Origin: Roseicyclus marinus
GTDB lineage: Bacteria; Pseudomonadota; Alphaproteobacteria; Rhodobacterales; Rhodobacteraceae
Direction of reading: 5' to 3'
NCBI RefSeq assembly: GCF_036322625.1
Contig: NZ_AP027266.1
Span: 2,359,001 to 2,423,000, forward strand
Length of the DNA stretch: 64,000 bases
A program made the translations under genes and the position numbers. Positions 10,116 through 19,001 of the stretch are shown piece after piece (positions within the stretch are counted from its first letter, which is position 1; every line of letters begins with the position of its first letter). Under the pieces are notes generated by a model. That model saw nothing but the letters and a program-made list of their open reading frames with translations. It was not told the DNA's origin and searched no databases.

Positions 10116-11819
10116 ATGAAACGCACTTCCCTTCTGCTCGGCGCGACCGCGCTGGTGCTGGCCCCTGCGGCCGCACTGGCCGAACGCGGCTCGTCGGGCC
10201 ATCTCAACATCATCTACTGGCAGGCGCCCTCGACGCTGAACCCGTATCTCTCGGGCGGCACCAAGGAAGTCGAATCCGCCTCGCTGATCCTCGAATCGCT
10301 CGCGCGCTTCGATGACACGGGCACCATGGTGCCCTGGCTCGCCGAAAGCATTCCGACCGTGGAAAATGGCGGCGTGTCCGAGGATCTGACCTCGATCACC
10401 TGGACCATCGCCGAAGGCGTGACCTGGTCGGATGGCTCGGCGCTGACGCCCGCCGACTTCATCTTCACCTGGGAATATTGCACCCATCCCGAAGGCGGCT
10501 GTGCGCAGGCCAGCTATTTCGACGGCGTGACCAGTGTCGAAGCCGTGGATGACCGCACGCTGCGCGTGAATTTCGCCAATTCCACGCCCTTCCCCTATAC
10601 CGCTTTCGTGGGCTCCGAATCCCCCGTGCTTCAGGCCGCGCAATTCGCCGATTGCCTCGGCGCACGCGCCCCCGAATGCACCGAGGCCAACTTCGGCCCG
10701 ATCGGCACCGGCCCCTTCGTGGTCGATGACTTCCGCCCCAACGACGTGATCGAACTGTCGGCGAACCCGAACTTCCGTTTCCCCGACCGTCCCTATTTCG
10801 CGACCGTGACCTTCAAGGGCGGCGGCGATGCGACGGCGGCGGCACGCTCCGTCTGCGAAACCGGCGAATTCGACTACGCCTGGAACCTGCAGATCGACCC
10901 GACGATCCTCTCGGGCATGGCAGCGCAGGGGAATTGCACCGTCGTGACCGCCTTCGGCACCTCGGTCGAGCGTCTGCACCTCAACCAGACCAACCCCGAC
11001 CCGGCGCTGGGCGATGCCCGCTCCACCGTCGAGGGCGGTCCGCATCCGTTCCTGACCAACCCGATCATCGGCCAGGCCATGTCCATGGCCATCGACCGCG
11101 CGCTAATCGTGGAAATCGGCTACGGCGCCGGTGGCCAGCCCACCTGCAACGTGCTCCCCGCGCCCGAGCTCTATGCCTCGACCGCCAATGACGCCTGCCT
11201 CGTGCAGGACATCCCGGGCGCCATCGCGCTTCTGGATGGTGCGGGCATCGTCGACAGCGACGGCGACGGCATCCGCGAATACGAAGGCACGCCGCTCCGC
11301 GTCCTCTACCAGACCTCGACCAACGCCGTCCGTCAGGACACGCAGGCGCTGATCAAGCAGTGGTGGGCGGAAATCGGCATCGACGCGGAACTGCGCAACA
11401 TCGACGCTTCGGTCTTCTTCGGCGGCGATCCGGCTTCCCCGGACACGTTCCAGAAGTTCTATGCCGATGTCGAGATGTACACCAACAACTTCGCCGGTGT
11501 GGACCCGCAGGCCTACATGGCAAGCTGGCTTTGCTCCGACATCCCCGGACCCGACAGCCAGTGGCAGGGCTCCAACATCCAGCGTTTCTGCGATCCCGCC
11601 TATGACGCGCTGGTCGCCGAAATGGCGCAGACCGCCGACCTTCAGGAACGCGGCCGCATCGCACGTGCCCAGAACGACATGATCATCCAGAGCTATTCGA
11701 TCATCCCGCTGGTGCACCGTGGCGGCGTCTCGGCCCATGCCGCCTCCATCGAAGGCATCCGCATGTCCGACTGGGATTCGGAACTGTGGAACATCATGGA
11801 CTGGCGTCGCGCCCAGTGA
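10116..11819 (+). CDS. dppA: Periplasmic peptide-binding protein of the ABC importer (SBP_bac_5)
   Basis: This 567-aa solute-binding protein has a signal peptide (MKRTSLLLGATALVLAPAAALA) and the family-5 fold starting LNIIYWQAPSTLNPYLSGG. Typical segments include TWTIAEGVTWSDGSALTPAD and GTGPFVVDDFRPNDVIEL. Family members bind di- or oligopeptides and sometimes other amides or opines. The start 10116 follows a clear AAGGAGAG site; the frame extending back to 10077 overlaps dppF and lacks one. Several Cys pairs (CTHPEGGC and others) suggest disulfides in the periplasm. The binding protein gene sits third, between ATPases and permeases, which is unusual for dpp operons. Confidence 0.93.
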   Translation: MKRTSLLLGATALVLAPAAALAERGSSGHLNIIYWQAPSTLNPYLSGGTKEVESASLILESLARFDDTGTMVPWLAESIPTVENGGVSEDLTSITWTIAEGVTWSDGSALTPADFIFTWEYCTHPEGGCAQASYFDGVTSVEAVDDRTLRVNFANSTPFPYTAFVGSESPVLQAAQFADCLGARAPECTEANFGPIGTGPFVVDDFRPNDVIELSANPNFRFPDRPYFATVTFKGGGDATAAARSVCETGEFDYAWNLQIDPTILSGMAAQGNCTVVTAFGTSVERLHLNQTNPDPALGDARSTVEGGPHPFLTNPIIGQAMSMAIDRALIVEIGYGAGGQPTCNVLPAPELYASTANDACLVQDIPGAIALLDGAGIVDSDGDGIREYEGTPLRVLYQTSTNAVRQDTQALIKQWWAEIGIDAELRNIDASVFFGGDPASPDTFQKFYADVEMYTNNFAGVDPQAYMASWLCSDIPGPDSQWQGSNIQRFCDPAYDALVAEMAQTADLQERGRIARAQNDMIIQSYSIIPLVHRGGVSAHAASIEGIRMSDWDSELWNIMDWRRAQ

Positions 11820-11836
11820 TGGCCTGACCTGACACC

Positions 11837-11864
11837 GGCCCGCGCCGCCCCCGTGGCGCGGGCC
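11837..11864 (+). other. Intercistronic stem-loop after the binding-protein gene
   Basis: A perfect 10-bp GC-rich stem (GGCCCGCGCC/GGCGCGGGCC) with an 8-base loop lies 17 bp after the dppA stop and 46 bp before dppB. It lacks a T-run. Such hairpins after binding-protein genes usually stabilise the upstream mRNA or cause partial termination, giving more binding protein than permease. That role is inferred from position. Confidence 0.65.
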
Positions 11865-11910
11865 ATTTCACGACACCTGACCCGAAACCCATGACCCGAG
11901 GCGTTGGCCC

Positions 11911-12918
11911 ATGCTGACCTACACGATCCGACGGCTGATCCTTGCGATCCCGACGCTTCTGTTCATCAGTTTCATCATCTTCCTGATCGTCAAGCTGTCA
12001 CCCTCCGATCCCACGGCGGGCCTGCCCCTCACCATCCCGCCCGAGGTCCGCGAACAGATCCGCGAAAGCCTGGGCGTGAACGATCCGGTGATGGTCCAGT
12101 ATGTCAAATGGCTCAAGCTCATGGTCTGGGACGAGCCGCTCCACCTGATCCAGAATGCCACCGGCTGGCAGATCGCGCCCGACGGGCCGCGCATCATCTC
12201 CTATCAGACCCGCAGCCCGGTCATGGACCTGATCGTCCAGCGCATGCCCCAGACGCTCTGGGTGGTGGGCACCTCCTATATCGTCGGCATCCTGATCGCC
12301 CTGCCCTTGGGCATCATCTCGGCCTATCGGCAATATTCCGTCTTCGACCAGGTCGGCACCTTCATCTCCATGGTGGGCTTTTCGGTCCCCACCTTCTTCA
12401 CCGGCGTCCTCTTCATCGTGATCTTCGCGGTGAACCTCGGCTGGTTCCCGTCTGTCTATGACACGACCCATGTCGTCACCGATTGGGACAGTTTCGTGGT
12501 CCAGCTCAAACAGATCATCATGCCCGTGATGGTTCTGGGCCTCTACAACGCCAGCCAGATCAGCCGCTACCTGCGCGCCTCCATGCTCGACAACCTCAAC
12601 CAGGATTACGTGCGCACCGCGCGCGCCAAGGGCCTGGGCGAAAAGACCGTGGTGCTGGTCCATGTGCTCAAGAACTCGATGATCCCGGTCGTCACCGTCA
12701 TCGCGCTCAACGTGCCCGCCGTCTTTGGCGGCGCGATCATCACCGAACAGGTGTTCAAGGTGAACGGCATCGGTCAGCTCCTGATCATCGCGATCCAGGG
12801 CGGCGACGTGCCCGTGGTGCAGACCGTCTCCTTCATCTTCGCCGTGCTGATCGTCCTGTTCAGCCTCATCGCCGATTTGCTCTATGGCGTGCTCGACCCG
12901 AGGATCCGCTATGACTGA
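11911..12918 (+). CDS. dppB: Peptide ABC transporter permease (DppB type)
   Basis: The 335-aa inner-membrane permease starts with the usual first helix (MLTYTIRRLILAIPTLLFIS) and has about six membrane segments. The EAA cytoplasmic loop is visible in the second half: YLRASMLDNLNQDYVRTA, then RAKGLGE. It ends with the family pattern DLLYGVLDPRIRYD. A long periplasmic insertion between helices 1 and 2 (about residues 35-105) is typical of larger DppB members. The start is the first Met of the signal-anchor helix. It overlaps dppC by 8 bp. Confidence 0.93.
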   Translation: MLTYTIRRLILAIPTLLFISFIIFLIVKLSPSDPTAGLPLTIPPEVREQIRESLGVNDPVMVQYVKWLKLMVWDEPLHLIQNATGWQIAPDGPRIISYQTRSPVMDLIVQRMPQTLWVVGTSYIVGILIALPLGIISAYRQYSVFDQVGTFISMVGFSVPTFFTGVLFIVIFAVNLGWFPSVYDTTHVVTDWDSFVVQLKQIIMPVMVLGLYNASQISRYLRASMLDNLNQDYVRTARAKGLGEKTVVLVHVLKNSMIPVVTVIALNVPAVFGGAIITEQVFKVNGIGQLLIIAIQGGDVPVVQTVSFIFAVLIVLFSLIADLLYGVLDPRIRYD

Positions 12919-13843
12919 CACCACCGGCTCCAAGCCCCAGGCGATGGAATTCGAGACCTACCGCGCCCCCCGCAACCAATGGTGGGATGTCTGGGACCAG
13001 TTCAAGACGCACAAGGGCGCGCTCTTCGGCTTGGGCTTTTTCATCTTCACGCTTCTCTTCGTCTTTCTCGGCCCGCTGATCTGGACGATCGATCCGCAAT
13101 ATATCGACATCCGCGCCCGCAATTCCGGCCCCAGCCTCGCCCATCCGATGGGCGCCGACCAGCTGGGCCGCGACACGATGGCCCGCATGATGGCGGGCGG
13201 CCAGACCTCCATCGCGGTCGGCCTGACAGCCATGGCGCTGGCGCTGTTTCTCGGCTCGCTGATCGGCGTGCTCGCGGGCTATTTCAAGAAACTCGACGGC
13301 CTCCTGATGCGGACGACCGACCTGTTCCTCGCCATGCCGCTCCTGCCGCTCCTTCTTGTCACCATCATGCTCTTCCGCGATCCGCTGCGCGCCAGCTTCG
13401 GGCCCGAAGGCGGCATCTTCATCCTGATCGTCGTCATGATCGGCGTGACCTCCTGGATGCAGACCGCCCGCGTCGTCCGCGCCGAGGTTCTGGCGCTCAA
13501 GGAACGCGAATTCGTGCTGGCCGCCAAGTCCATCGGCACGCCCAGCCACCGGATGATCACCCGCCACCTTCTGCCCAACGTGATGTCGCCGATCATGGTC
13601 TCGGCCACGCTCGGCATCGCGAATGCGATCATCACCGAATCTGCCCTCTCCTTCCTCGGTCTGGGCTTCCCCTCCGACTTCCCGACCTGGGGACGGCTCC
13701 TGTTCGACGCGACCGATTGGCTGACCCAGCATCCCGAACGGGTGATCTGGCCGGGCATGGCGATCTCGCTGACGGTGCTCTCTGTCAACTATATCGGCGA
13801 CGGTCTGCGCGATGCGCTCGACCCGCGCATCCGGGGACGGTAA
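12911..13843 (+). CDS. dppC: Peptide ABC transporter permease (DppC type)
   Basis: The 310-aa partner permease has an N-terminal cytoplasmic extension, a first helix at about residues 35-58, the HPMGADQLGRDTMARM segment characteristic of DppC, and the EAA loop (REFVLAAKSIGTP). It ends NYIGDGLRDALDPRIRGR. An open frame begins at 12884, but ATG 12911 overlaps the dppB stop in the same way as dppD/dppF, so I chose it. It is the last gene of the importer operon, which lies opposite the four M20 hydrolases; import followed by intracellular deacylation is the likely shared pathway. Confidence 0.93.
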   Translation: MTDTTGSKPQAMEFETYRAPRNQWWDVWDQFKTHKGALFGLGFFIFTLLFVFLGPLIWTIDPQYIDIRARNSGPSLAHPMGADQLGRDTMARMMAGGQTSIAVGLTAMALALFLGSLIGVLAGYFKKLDGLLMRTTDLFLAMPLLPLLLVTIMLFRDPLRASFGPEGGIFILIVVMIGVTSWMQTARVVRAEVLALKEREFVLAAKSIGTPSHRMITRHLLPNVMSPIMVSATLGIANAIITESALSFLGLGFPSDFPTWGRLLFDATDWLTQHPERVIWPGMAISLTVLSVNYIGDGLRDALDPRIRGR

Positions 13844-13943
13844 GAAACGGGTAACCTTCGGGCTTCCGAGGGGGAAAAGCGGCAAGGTTTCGTTAAGAGA
13901 CACCGCCGTTTTTCAACCCTTTCTTAACGACTGAGGCCCCATC

Positions 13944-14270
13944 ATGCCCTGGCTCTACCTCCTCCTCGCCATCGCCGGCGAAGTCGTCGGAACCACCGCG
14001 CTCAAGGCCTCGGACGGCTTCACGCGGCTTGGTCCCAGCCTTCTGGTGATCCTGGGCTACGGCATCGCCTTCTACCTTCTGGCCCAGGTTCTGCGCACCA
14101 TCCCGCTCGGCATCACCTATGCGATCTGGTCCGGTGTGGGGGTGGCCGCCGTCACGCTGATCGGCTGGCTCGCCTATGGCCAAAGACTTGATATCCCTGC
14201 CATTCTCGGTATCGGCCTGATCGTGGCGGGCGTGCTTGTTCTGAACCTGTGGTCGGGCGCCACCCCGTGA
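13944..14270 (+). CDS. SMR family multidrug efflux protein (EmrE/QacE-like)
   Basis: This 108-aa protein has four membrane helices and the defining membrane-embedded Glu in helix 1 (AGEVVGTTALKASDGFTRL), followed by YAIWSGVGV and the FGQRL-equivalent YGQRLDIPA. It closely follows E. coli EmrE along its length. SMR proteins work as antiparallel homodimers exchanging protons for cationic compounds. It stands alone, without the paired second SMR gene seen in paired systems. A guanidinium-exporter (Gdx) role is less likely because the helix 1 motif is EmrE-like, but sequence alone does not exclude it. Confidence 0.92.
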   Translation: MPWLYLLLAIAGEVVGTTALKASDGFTRLGPSLLVILGYGIAFYLLAQVLRTIPLGITYAIWSGVGVAAVTLIGWLAYGQRLDIPAILGIGLIVAGVLVLNLWSGATP

Positions 14271-14351
14271 CGTGGCGTCGCCGGACCTTGCAGGTTGACG
14301 GATGCGCCCGCACCTCTAGCCTCTGACATAGACGCCCAAGGCGGAGGAACC

Positions 14352-14816
14352 ATGGCCATCTCCCTGACCGTGAACGGCACCACCCACGAGGTGCAACTCC
14401 CTGATAACGTTCCACTTTTATGGGTCTTGCGGGATGAGCTGGGCCTGACCGGCACGAAATACGGCTGCGGCGTCGCCGCTTGCGGGGCCTGCACCGTCCA
14501 TATCGAGGGCGAGGCCGTCCGCTCCTGCCAGGTCGCCCTAGCCGATGTCTGGGGCCCGGTCACGACGATCGAAGGGCTCGGCACACCCGATGCGCTCCAC
14601 GCCCTGCAACAGGCCTGGGTCGACCACCAGGTCGCGCAATGCGGCTATTGCCAATCGGGTCAGATCCTGCAAGCCGCTGATCTTGTTGCCCGAAATCCCA
14701 CACCCACCGATGCCGACATCGACGAGGCCATGGCCGGAAACCTCTGCCGCTGCGGCACCTATCCCCGCATCCGCGCCGCGATCCACGCGGCAGCCGCTAC
14801 GCTCCGGGAGGGTTGA
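14352..14816 (+). CDS. [2Fe-2S] subunit of a molybdenum hydroxylase (IorA/CoxS type)
   Basis: The 154-aa iron-sulfur subunit carries two [2Fe-2S] clusters. The plant-ferredoxin-like site is [14 protein letters not shown] (residues about 38-52) and the C-terminal four-helix cluster is CGYC near 100 and CRCGTY near 132-138. It transfers electrons from the molybdopterin subunit encoded 3 bp downstream. The start ATG 14352 follows a GGAGG box; the frame to 14295 is upstream leader. There is no FAD-subunit gene (CoxM type) beside it, matching two-subunit isoquinoline 1-oxidoreductase/aldehyde oxidase types. Confidence 0.92.
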   Translation: MAISLTVNGTTHEVQLPDNVPLLWVLRDELGLTGTKYGCGVAACGACTVHIEGEAVRSCQVALADVWGPVTTIEGLGTPDALHALQQAWVDHQVAQCGYCQSGQILQAADLVARNPTPTDADIDEAMAGNLCRCGTYPRIRAAIHAAAATLREG

Positions 14817-14819
14817 GGG

Positions 14820-17069
14820 ATGCCGAATTGGGGCAAGATCGCGCGCCGCAGCTTCCTGATCGGATCGGCCGCCGTCGCGGGCGGCGTCGCCTTCGGCATC
14901 TGGCAATACCGCCGTGACCTGCCCAACCCGCTCGAGCCGGGCGAGGGCGAGGTGACGCTGAACCCCTGGATCATCATAGACGCCCAGGGCGTGACCCTGA
15001 TCGCCGCCCGCGCCGAGATGGGGCAAGGCGTCTACACCACCCTGCCCGCATTGGTCGCCGAAGAGCTGGACGTGGCCTGGGACCAGGTTCGCGTGATCCA
15101 CGGCCCGGCGGCAAAAGCCTATTATAATGCGGGGCTTATGAGCCACGCGCTGCCCTCCACCGACTATGACCGGACCGCATGGCAAGAGATGATGATCGAG
15201 GCGATGTCGATCATCCCCAAGACCATCGGCCTGCAGGTGACGGGCGGCTCGACCTCCACGCTCGATGCCCATGACAAGCTGCGCCAAGCCGGCGCGACGG
15301 CGCGCGAAACCCTCAAACAGGCCGCAGCCAGACGCCTGTCCGTGGACGTCGAGACGCTGACAACCCGCGATGGCCGCGTCATTGCGCAAGATGGCACCGA
15401 ACTGACCTACCAGGAGCTGGCAGAAGCCGCCGCCGCCATCGACCCGCCGCGCCGCGTGGCGCTGCGTCCGGCCTCTGACTGGAAGTATCTCGGCCGCGCC
15501 ATGCCGCGCCTCGACATGGTGGAAAAGGTCACGGGCACCGCGACCTTCGGGATCGATGTGCGCCTGCCCGGGATGCGTTTCGCCACCGTCCGGATGAACC
15601 CGCGCCTTGGCGGGCCGATGCTGTCCTTCTACGCGACCGAGGCCGAGGCGATGCCGGACGTAGACCGTGTCATCGACCTTGGCACCGGAATTGCTGTCGT
15701 CGCATCAAACACTTGGCTTGCCATGCAAGCCGCCGATGCCGTCCGGATCGACTGGGGCCCAGCCCCCTATCCCGAGACCTCCGAGGCGCTGATGGCGGTG
15801 ATCCGCGCGGCACTCGATGCCCCGCCCAATTCCACGCTCCGCGATGACGGCGACGTGGACAGCGCCGCCGATATGGCCACCGACCGCGTGATCGAGGCCG
15901 ACTACACCGTACCATGGCTGGCGCATGCCACGATGGAACCGATGAGTGCGGCGGCCCATTTCACCGGCGACAGGCTCGAGATCTGGACCGGTAGCCAAGC
16001 CCCCGGTTTCGCCGAACGCGCCGCCGCCGAGGCGACCGGCCTGTCCCCCGAACAGGTCACCTGCCACGTGACCTACATGGGCGGCGGCTTTGGACGACGG
16101 GGAGAATATGATTTCGTGGTGCTGGCCGCCCGCGTCGCCCAAGCCATGCAAGGCACGCCCGTTCAGGTCACATGGTCCCGCGACGAGGACATGCGCCACG
16201 ATTTCTACCGCCCCGCCGCCGCGGCCCGGATGCGCGGCGTGATCCGGAACGGTTTTGCCCATGCGCTTGATGGTCGTGTCGCGGCGCCCTCTGTCACGCG
16301 GCAATCCATGGCCCGCCTGACCGGAAATGCACCGCCCGGCCCCGACAAGGGCCATGTGGAGGGGATGTTCAACCAGCCCTATGCCATCCCGAATTACCGC
16401 GTGTCAGGGCATCTGGCGGAGCTGTCGGTGCCCATCGGCTTCTGGCGGTCGGTCGGCAATTCCTTCAACGGCTTCTTCATGGAAAGCTTCATGGACGAAA
16501 TGGCCATCGCCGCAGGGCGCGATCCGCTGGCCTTTCGCCTTGATCTGGCCGAACGCGAACATGGGCCGAGTGCTGCCGTCTTGCGCGCCGTGGCCGAGAT
16601 GTCGGCCTGGACCGCCCCCCGCCCCGAGGGCACGGGAAAGGGTGTGGCGATGACCCATTCCTTTCACACGCCCGTCGCCGTGGTGGTCGAGGTTGCTGAC
16701 AGGGATGGCGATATCGCGCTGACGCGGGCCTGGATCGCCTGCGACGTGGGCAGGGCGCTCGATCCCGCGATCATCGAGGCGCAGATGGTGGGCGGCCTCG
16801 TCTATGGCCTGTCGGCTGCGATCATGGAGGAGATCTCCTTTGCCGGCGGCGAAGTCGAGCAGTGGAATTACACCGATTACGACGCGCTCAGGATCAGCCA
16901 GATGCCGGAGGTTTCGGTCCGCATCCTCGAGACCACGGGCCATGTCGGCGGTGTCGGGGAACCCGCCACACCGCCCGCAGCCCCTGCCCTTGCCAATGCG
17001 ATCTACGATCTGCGGGGCGAGCGGATCCGCGATCTGCCGCTGAACCGCCGGGTCCGGTTCGTGGCGTGA
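14820..17069 (+). CDS. Molybdopterin-binding subunit of an IorB-type hydroxylase, Tat-exported
   Basis: The 749-aa catalytic subunit begins with a twin-arginine signal (ARRSFLIGSAAVAGGVAFG), so the folded enzyme is probably moved to the periplasm. Family motifs are EMGQGVYTTLPALVAEELD, the MGGGFGRRGEYDF molybdopterin loop and the active-site Glu in GVGEPATPPAAPALANAI. Two-subunit enzymes of this kind oxidise aldehydes or N-heterocycles and pass electrons to cytochromes rather than to FAD. The real substrate is unknown. It is cotranscribed with the small subunit (3-bp gap). A GGGGGC-TCT-GCCCCC hairpin just after the stop may end the transcript. Confidence 0.92.
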   Translation: MPNWGKIARRSFLIGSAAVAGGVAFGIWQYRRDLPNPLEPGEGEVTLNPWIIIDAQGVTLIAARAEMGQGVYTTLPALVAEELDVAWDQVRVIHGPAAKAYYNAGLMSHALPSTDYDRTAWQEMMIEAMSIIPKTIGLQVTGGSTSTLDAHDKLRQAGATARETLKQAAARRLSVDVETLTTRDGRVIAQDGTELTYQELAEAAAAIDPPRRVALRPASDWKYLGRAMPRLDMVEKVTGTATFGIDVRLPGMRFATVRMNPRLGGPMLSFYATEAEAMPDVDRVIDLGTGIAVVASNTWLAMQAADAVRIDWGPAPYPETSEALMAVIRAALDAPPNSTLRDDGDVDSAADMATDRVIEADYTVPWLAHATMEPMSAAAHFTGDRLEIWTGSQAPGFAERAAAEATGLSPEQVTCHVTYMGGGFGRRGEYDFVVLAARVAQAMQGTPVQVTWSRDEDMRHDFYRPAAAARMRGVIRNGFAHALDGRVAAPSVTRQSMARLTGNAPPGPDKGHVEGMFNQPYAIPNYRVSGHLAELSVPIGFWRSVGNSFNGFFMESFMDEMAIAAGRDPLAFRLDLAEREHGPSAAVLRAVAEMSAWTAPRPEGTGKGVAMTHSFHTPVAVVVEVADRDGDIALTRAWIACDVGRALDPAIIEAQMVGGLVYGLSAAIMEEISFAGGEVEQWNYTDYDALRISQMPEVSVRILETTGHVGGVGEPATPPAAPALANAIYDLRGERIRDLPLNRRVRFVA

Positions 17070-17074
17070 GGGTT

Positions 17075-17118
17075 GGGGGCTCTGCCCCCGGCCTGCGGCC
17101 TCCCCCGGGATATTTTTG
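17075..17118 (+). repeat. Recurrent 3'-end element, copy A
   Basis: A hairpin GGGGGC-TCT-GCCCCC (17075-17089) is followed after 12 bp by CCCCCGGGATATTTTTG. The same hairpin-plus-CCCCGG-ATTT layout recurs at 32836, 47274 and, inverted, 61469. Here it lies between the convergent IorB-type and xseA genes and can act as a terminator, with a T5 run after the CCCGGG arm. Confidence 0.6.
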
Positions 17119-17132
17119 AAACAGAGAAGCGG

Positions 17133-18701
17133 TCAGAAAAGGCTGCCTTGTCCCGGTTTGTTTGGGGGTGGACGTTTGGGGACAGGTTTGGGTGTAGCAC
17201 CGAGCGGGGTGACGGCAAGTTTGCCATCCGCGAATTCGATCTCGAGCGCGGGTTCGGTTTCTGCGCCCGATTTGCGGGTGACAAGCGCCTCGCCCGCGCG
17301 CACGACCGCGTAGCCGCGCGCAAGTGTCGCCGTGTAGCCAAGCGTCTGGTGCAGCCGGTCAAGGGCGGCCAGACGCTCGCGTCTCTGGGCGAGGCCGGTT
17401 TCCGCAATGCGGGCAAAGCGCGCCGAAAGGTCATCGAGCCGCACCCGCGCCTCGGCCAGGCGACGGGCGTGGCGCGCCGGGTCGAGGCGGCGGTCCAGCG
17501 CCGCCAGATCGCGGCGGCCCTGCCGGATCAGGCCCTGAAGCGTGGCGGGGCTGAGCCGGGCCGCCGTCTGCCCCAGCACCAGCCGTTTGCGCGCCACGGC
17601 CCGGTCAAGCGCCGGGGCCAGCCGCGCGCCGCCCGTGTCGAGCCGCCCCCGTGCCAATGTCGCGCGGTGGCGCAGCGCAGGCGCAAGGCCCGCCGCCGCC
17701 AGATCGAGCCTTTGGCGGGCGGCATCGAGCAGGCTGTCGGGACGCGGCAGCGCGCGCGACAGGTCGGTCAACCGCTGACCCCGGCGCTGCAGCGCCTGTG
17801 CCATGCCACGGGTCAGGATACCGTCTTGCTGGCGCAGCCAACCCATCAGGTCCATCCGCACCGGCACGGCGCGTTCGGCTGCTGCCGTGGGCGTGGGCGC
17901 ACGCCAATCGGCGGCGAAATCGATCAGGGTCGTGTCCGTCTCGTGGCCCACAGCGGAAATCAGCGGGATCGCGCTTTCGGCGGCGGCGCGCACCACGATT
18001 TCCTCGTTGAACCCCCAGAGATCCTCGAGACTGCCACCGCCACGCGCGACGATCAGAAGATCGGGACGCGGGATCGGGCCGCCCTGGGGCAGCGCGTTGA
18101 AACCCCGGATTGCGCGGGCGACCTCGGGCGCGCAATTGGTGCCCTGCACCGCCACGGGCCAGATCAGGACGGAACGCGGAAACCGGTCGCGCAGCCGGTG
18201 CAGGATGTCGCGGATCACCGCGCCCGAGGGCGAGGTGACGACGCCGATCACCTCGGGCAGGAAGGGAAGCGGCTGTTTGCGCGCCTCGTCGAAAAGCCCT
18301 TCGGCAGCCAGCATGGCGCGACGCTTTTCCAGCATCGCCATCAGCGCGCCGGCCCCCGCCGGGCGCAAATCCTCGATCACGAGCTGGTATTTCGATTGCC
18401 CGGGAAAGGTGGTGAGACGACCGGTGGCGATGACCTCCATCCCCTCTTCGGGGGGATGGGCGAGGCGGGCGGCGGTGCCCTTCCAGATCACGGAGGCCAG
18501 GACGCTGCGATCATCCTTGAGGTCGAGATAGACATGGCCCGAACGCGGCAGGGACAGCCGCCCGATCTCGCCCCGCACACGGACATGGGAAAAGCCGCTT
18601 TCGATGGCGCGTTTCACGGCGCCCGAGATTTCCGAGACGGTGAATTCCGGCGCATTGCCGGAATTCGGGTCCGGTGTGCCCTCCTCGATCAGGTCATCCA
18701 T
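17133..18701 (-). CDS. xseA: Exodeoxyribonuclease VII large subunit
   Basis: XseA (522 aa) is the catalytic subunit of exonuclease VII, which degrades single-stranded DNA into oligonucleotides. It has the N-terminal OB-fold (FTVSEISGAVKRAIES, GEIGRLSLPRSGHVYLDLKD), the catalytic core with VTSPSGAVIRD, ARGGGSLEDLWGFNEE and SAVGHETDTTLIDF, then a long coiled-coil region (about 290-440) and a short C-terminal segment (TLARGYAVVR). It is longer than E. coli XseA because of a Lys/Pro-rich C-terminal tail. No xseB lies nearby; the only downstream partner is the small membrane protein gene, 3 bp upstream in the same operon. Confidence 0.96.
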   Translation of the reverse strand: MDDLIEEGTPDPNSGNAPEFTVSEISGAVKRAIESGFSHVRVRGEIGRLSLPRSGHVYLDLKDDRSVLASVIWKGTAARLAHPPEEGMEVIATGRLTTFPGQSKYQLVIEDLRPAGAGALMAMLEKRRAMLAAEGLFDEARKQPLPFLPEVIGVVTSPSGAVIRDILHRLRDRFPRSVLIWPVAVQGTNCAPEVARAIRGFNALPQGGPIPRPDLLIVARGGGSLEDLWGFNEEIVVRAAAESAIPLISAVGHETDTTLIDFAADWRAPTPTAAAERAVPVRMDLMGWLRQQDGILTRGMAQALQRRGQRLTDLSRALPRPDSLLDAARQRLDLAAAGLAPALRHRATLARGRLDTGGARLAPALDRAVARKRLVLGQTAARLSPATLQGLIRQGRRDLAALDRRLDPARHARRLAEARVRLDDLSARFARIAETGLAQRRERLAALDRLHQTLGYTATLARGYAVVRAGEALVTRKSGAETEPALEIEFADGKLAVTPLGATPKPVPKRPPPNKPGQGSLF

Positions 18702-18704
18702 GCT

Positions 18705-18941
18705 TCAACGATCCCCGTCCTTGCGGCTTTCGCGCCAAAGATCCCATCCGGCGGCCAGCACGATGACCCCCAGCACGAGATAGACGAGAGGGGGCGCATC
18801 GACGCGGCCCATGGCCGCCAGCCCCGCAAGACCGGCTGCGCACAGGAGCGCGATGGCGAAAAGGGCTGCGGATATCTTGACCGATCCGCGCTCGGACCGG
18901 GCAAAGCGCGCGCCCTGCGACCGGAAATCCGCCTGTGCCAT
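18705..18941 (-). CDS. Small two-helix membrane protein, unknown
   Basis: This 78-aa protein has a polar N-terminus (about 22 residues) and two hydrophobic segments (about 23-45 and 50-68), ending in a charged RESRKDGDR tail. I do not recognise the family. It ends 3 bp before xseA and is probably in the same transcript. It is divergent from purD (60 bp between starts), so the intergenic region must hold both promoters. The frame is supported by length, coupling to xseA and the transmembrane pattern. Confidence 0.65.
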   Translation of the reverse strand: MAQADFRSQGARFARSERGSVKISAALFAIALLCAAGLAGLAAMGRVDAPPLVYLVLGVIVLAAGWDLWRESRKDGDR

Positions 18942-19001
18942 GTTGTGCCCGCCCTTGTGCGTTTGTAATGCAGCGCAAGACTAGCAAGGGGGATTGCAAA
19001 G

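Noticed and set aside
17073..18968. 631-residue plus-strand open frame opposite xseA
   Set aside because: XseA is complete and conserved; the other frame lacks motifs and a ribosome site.
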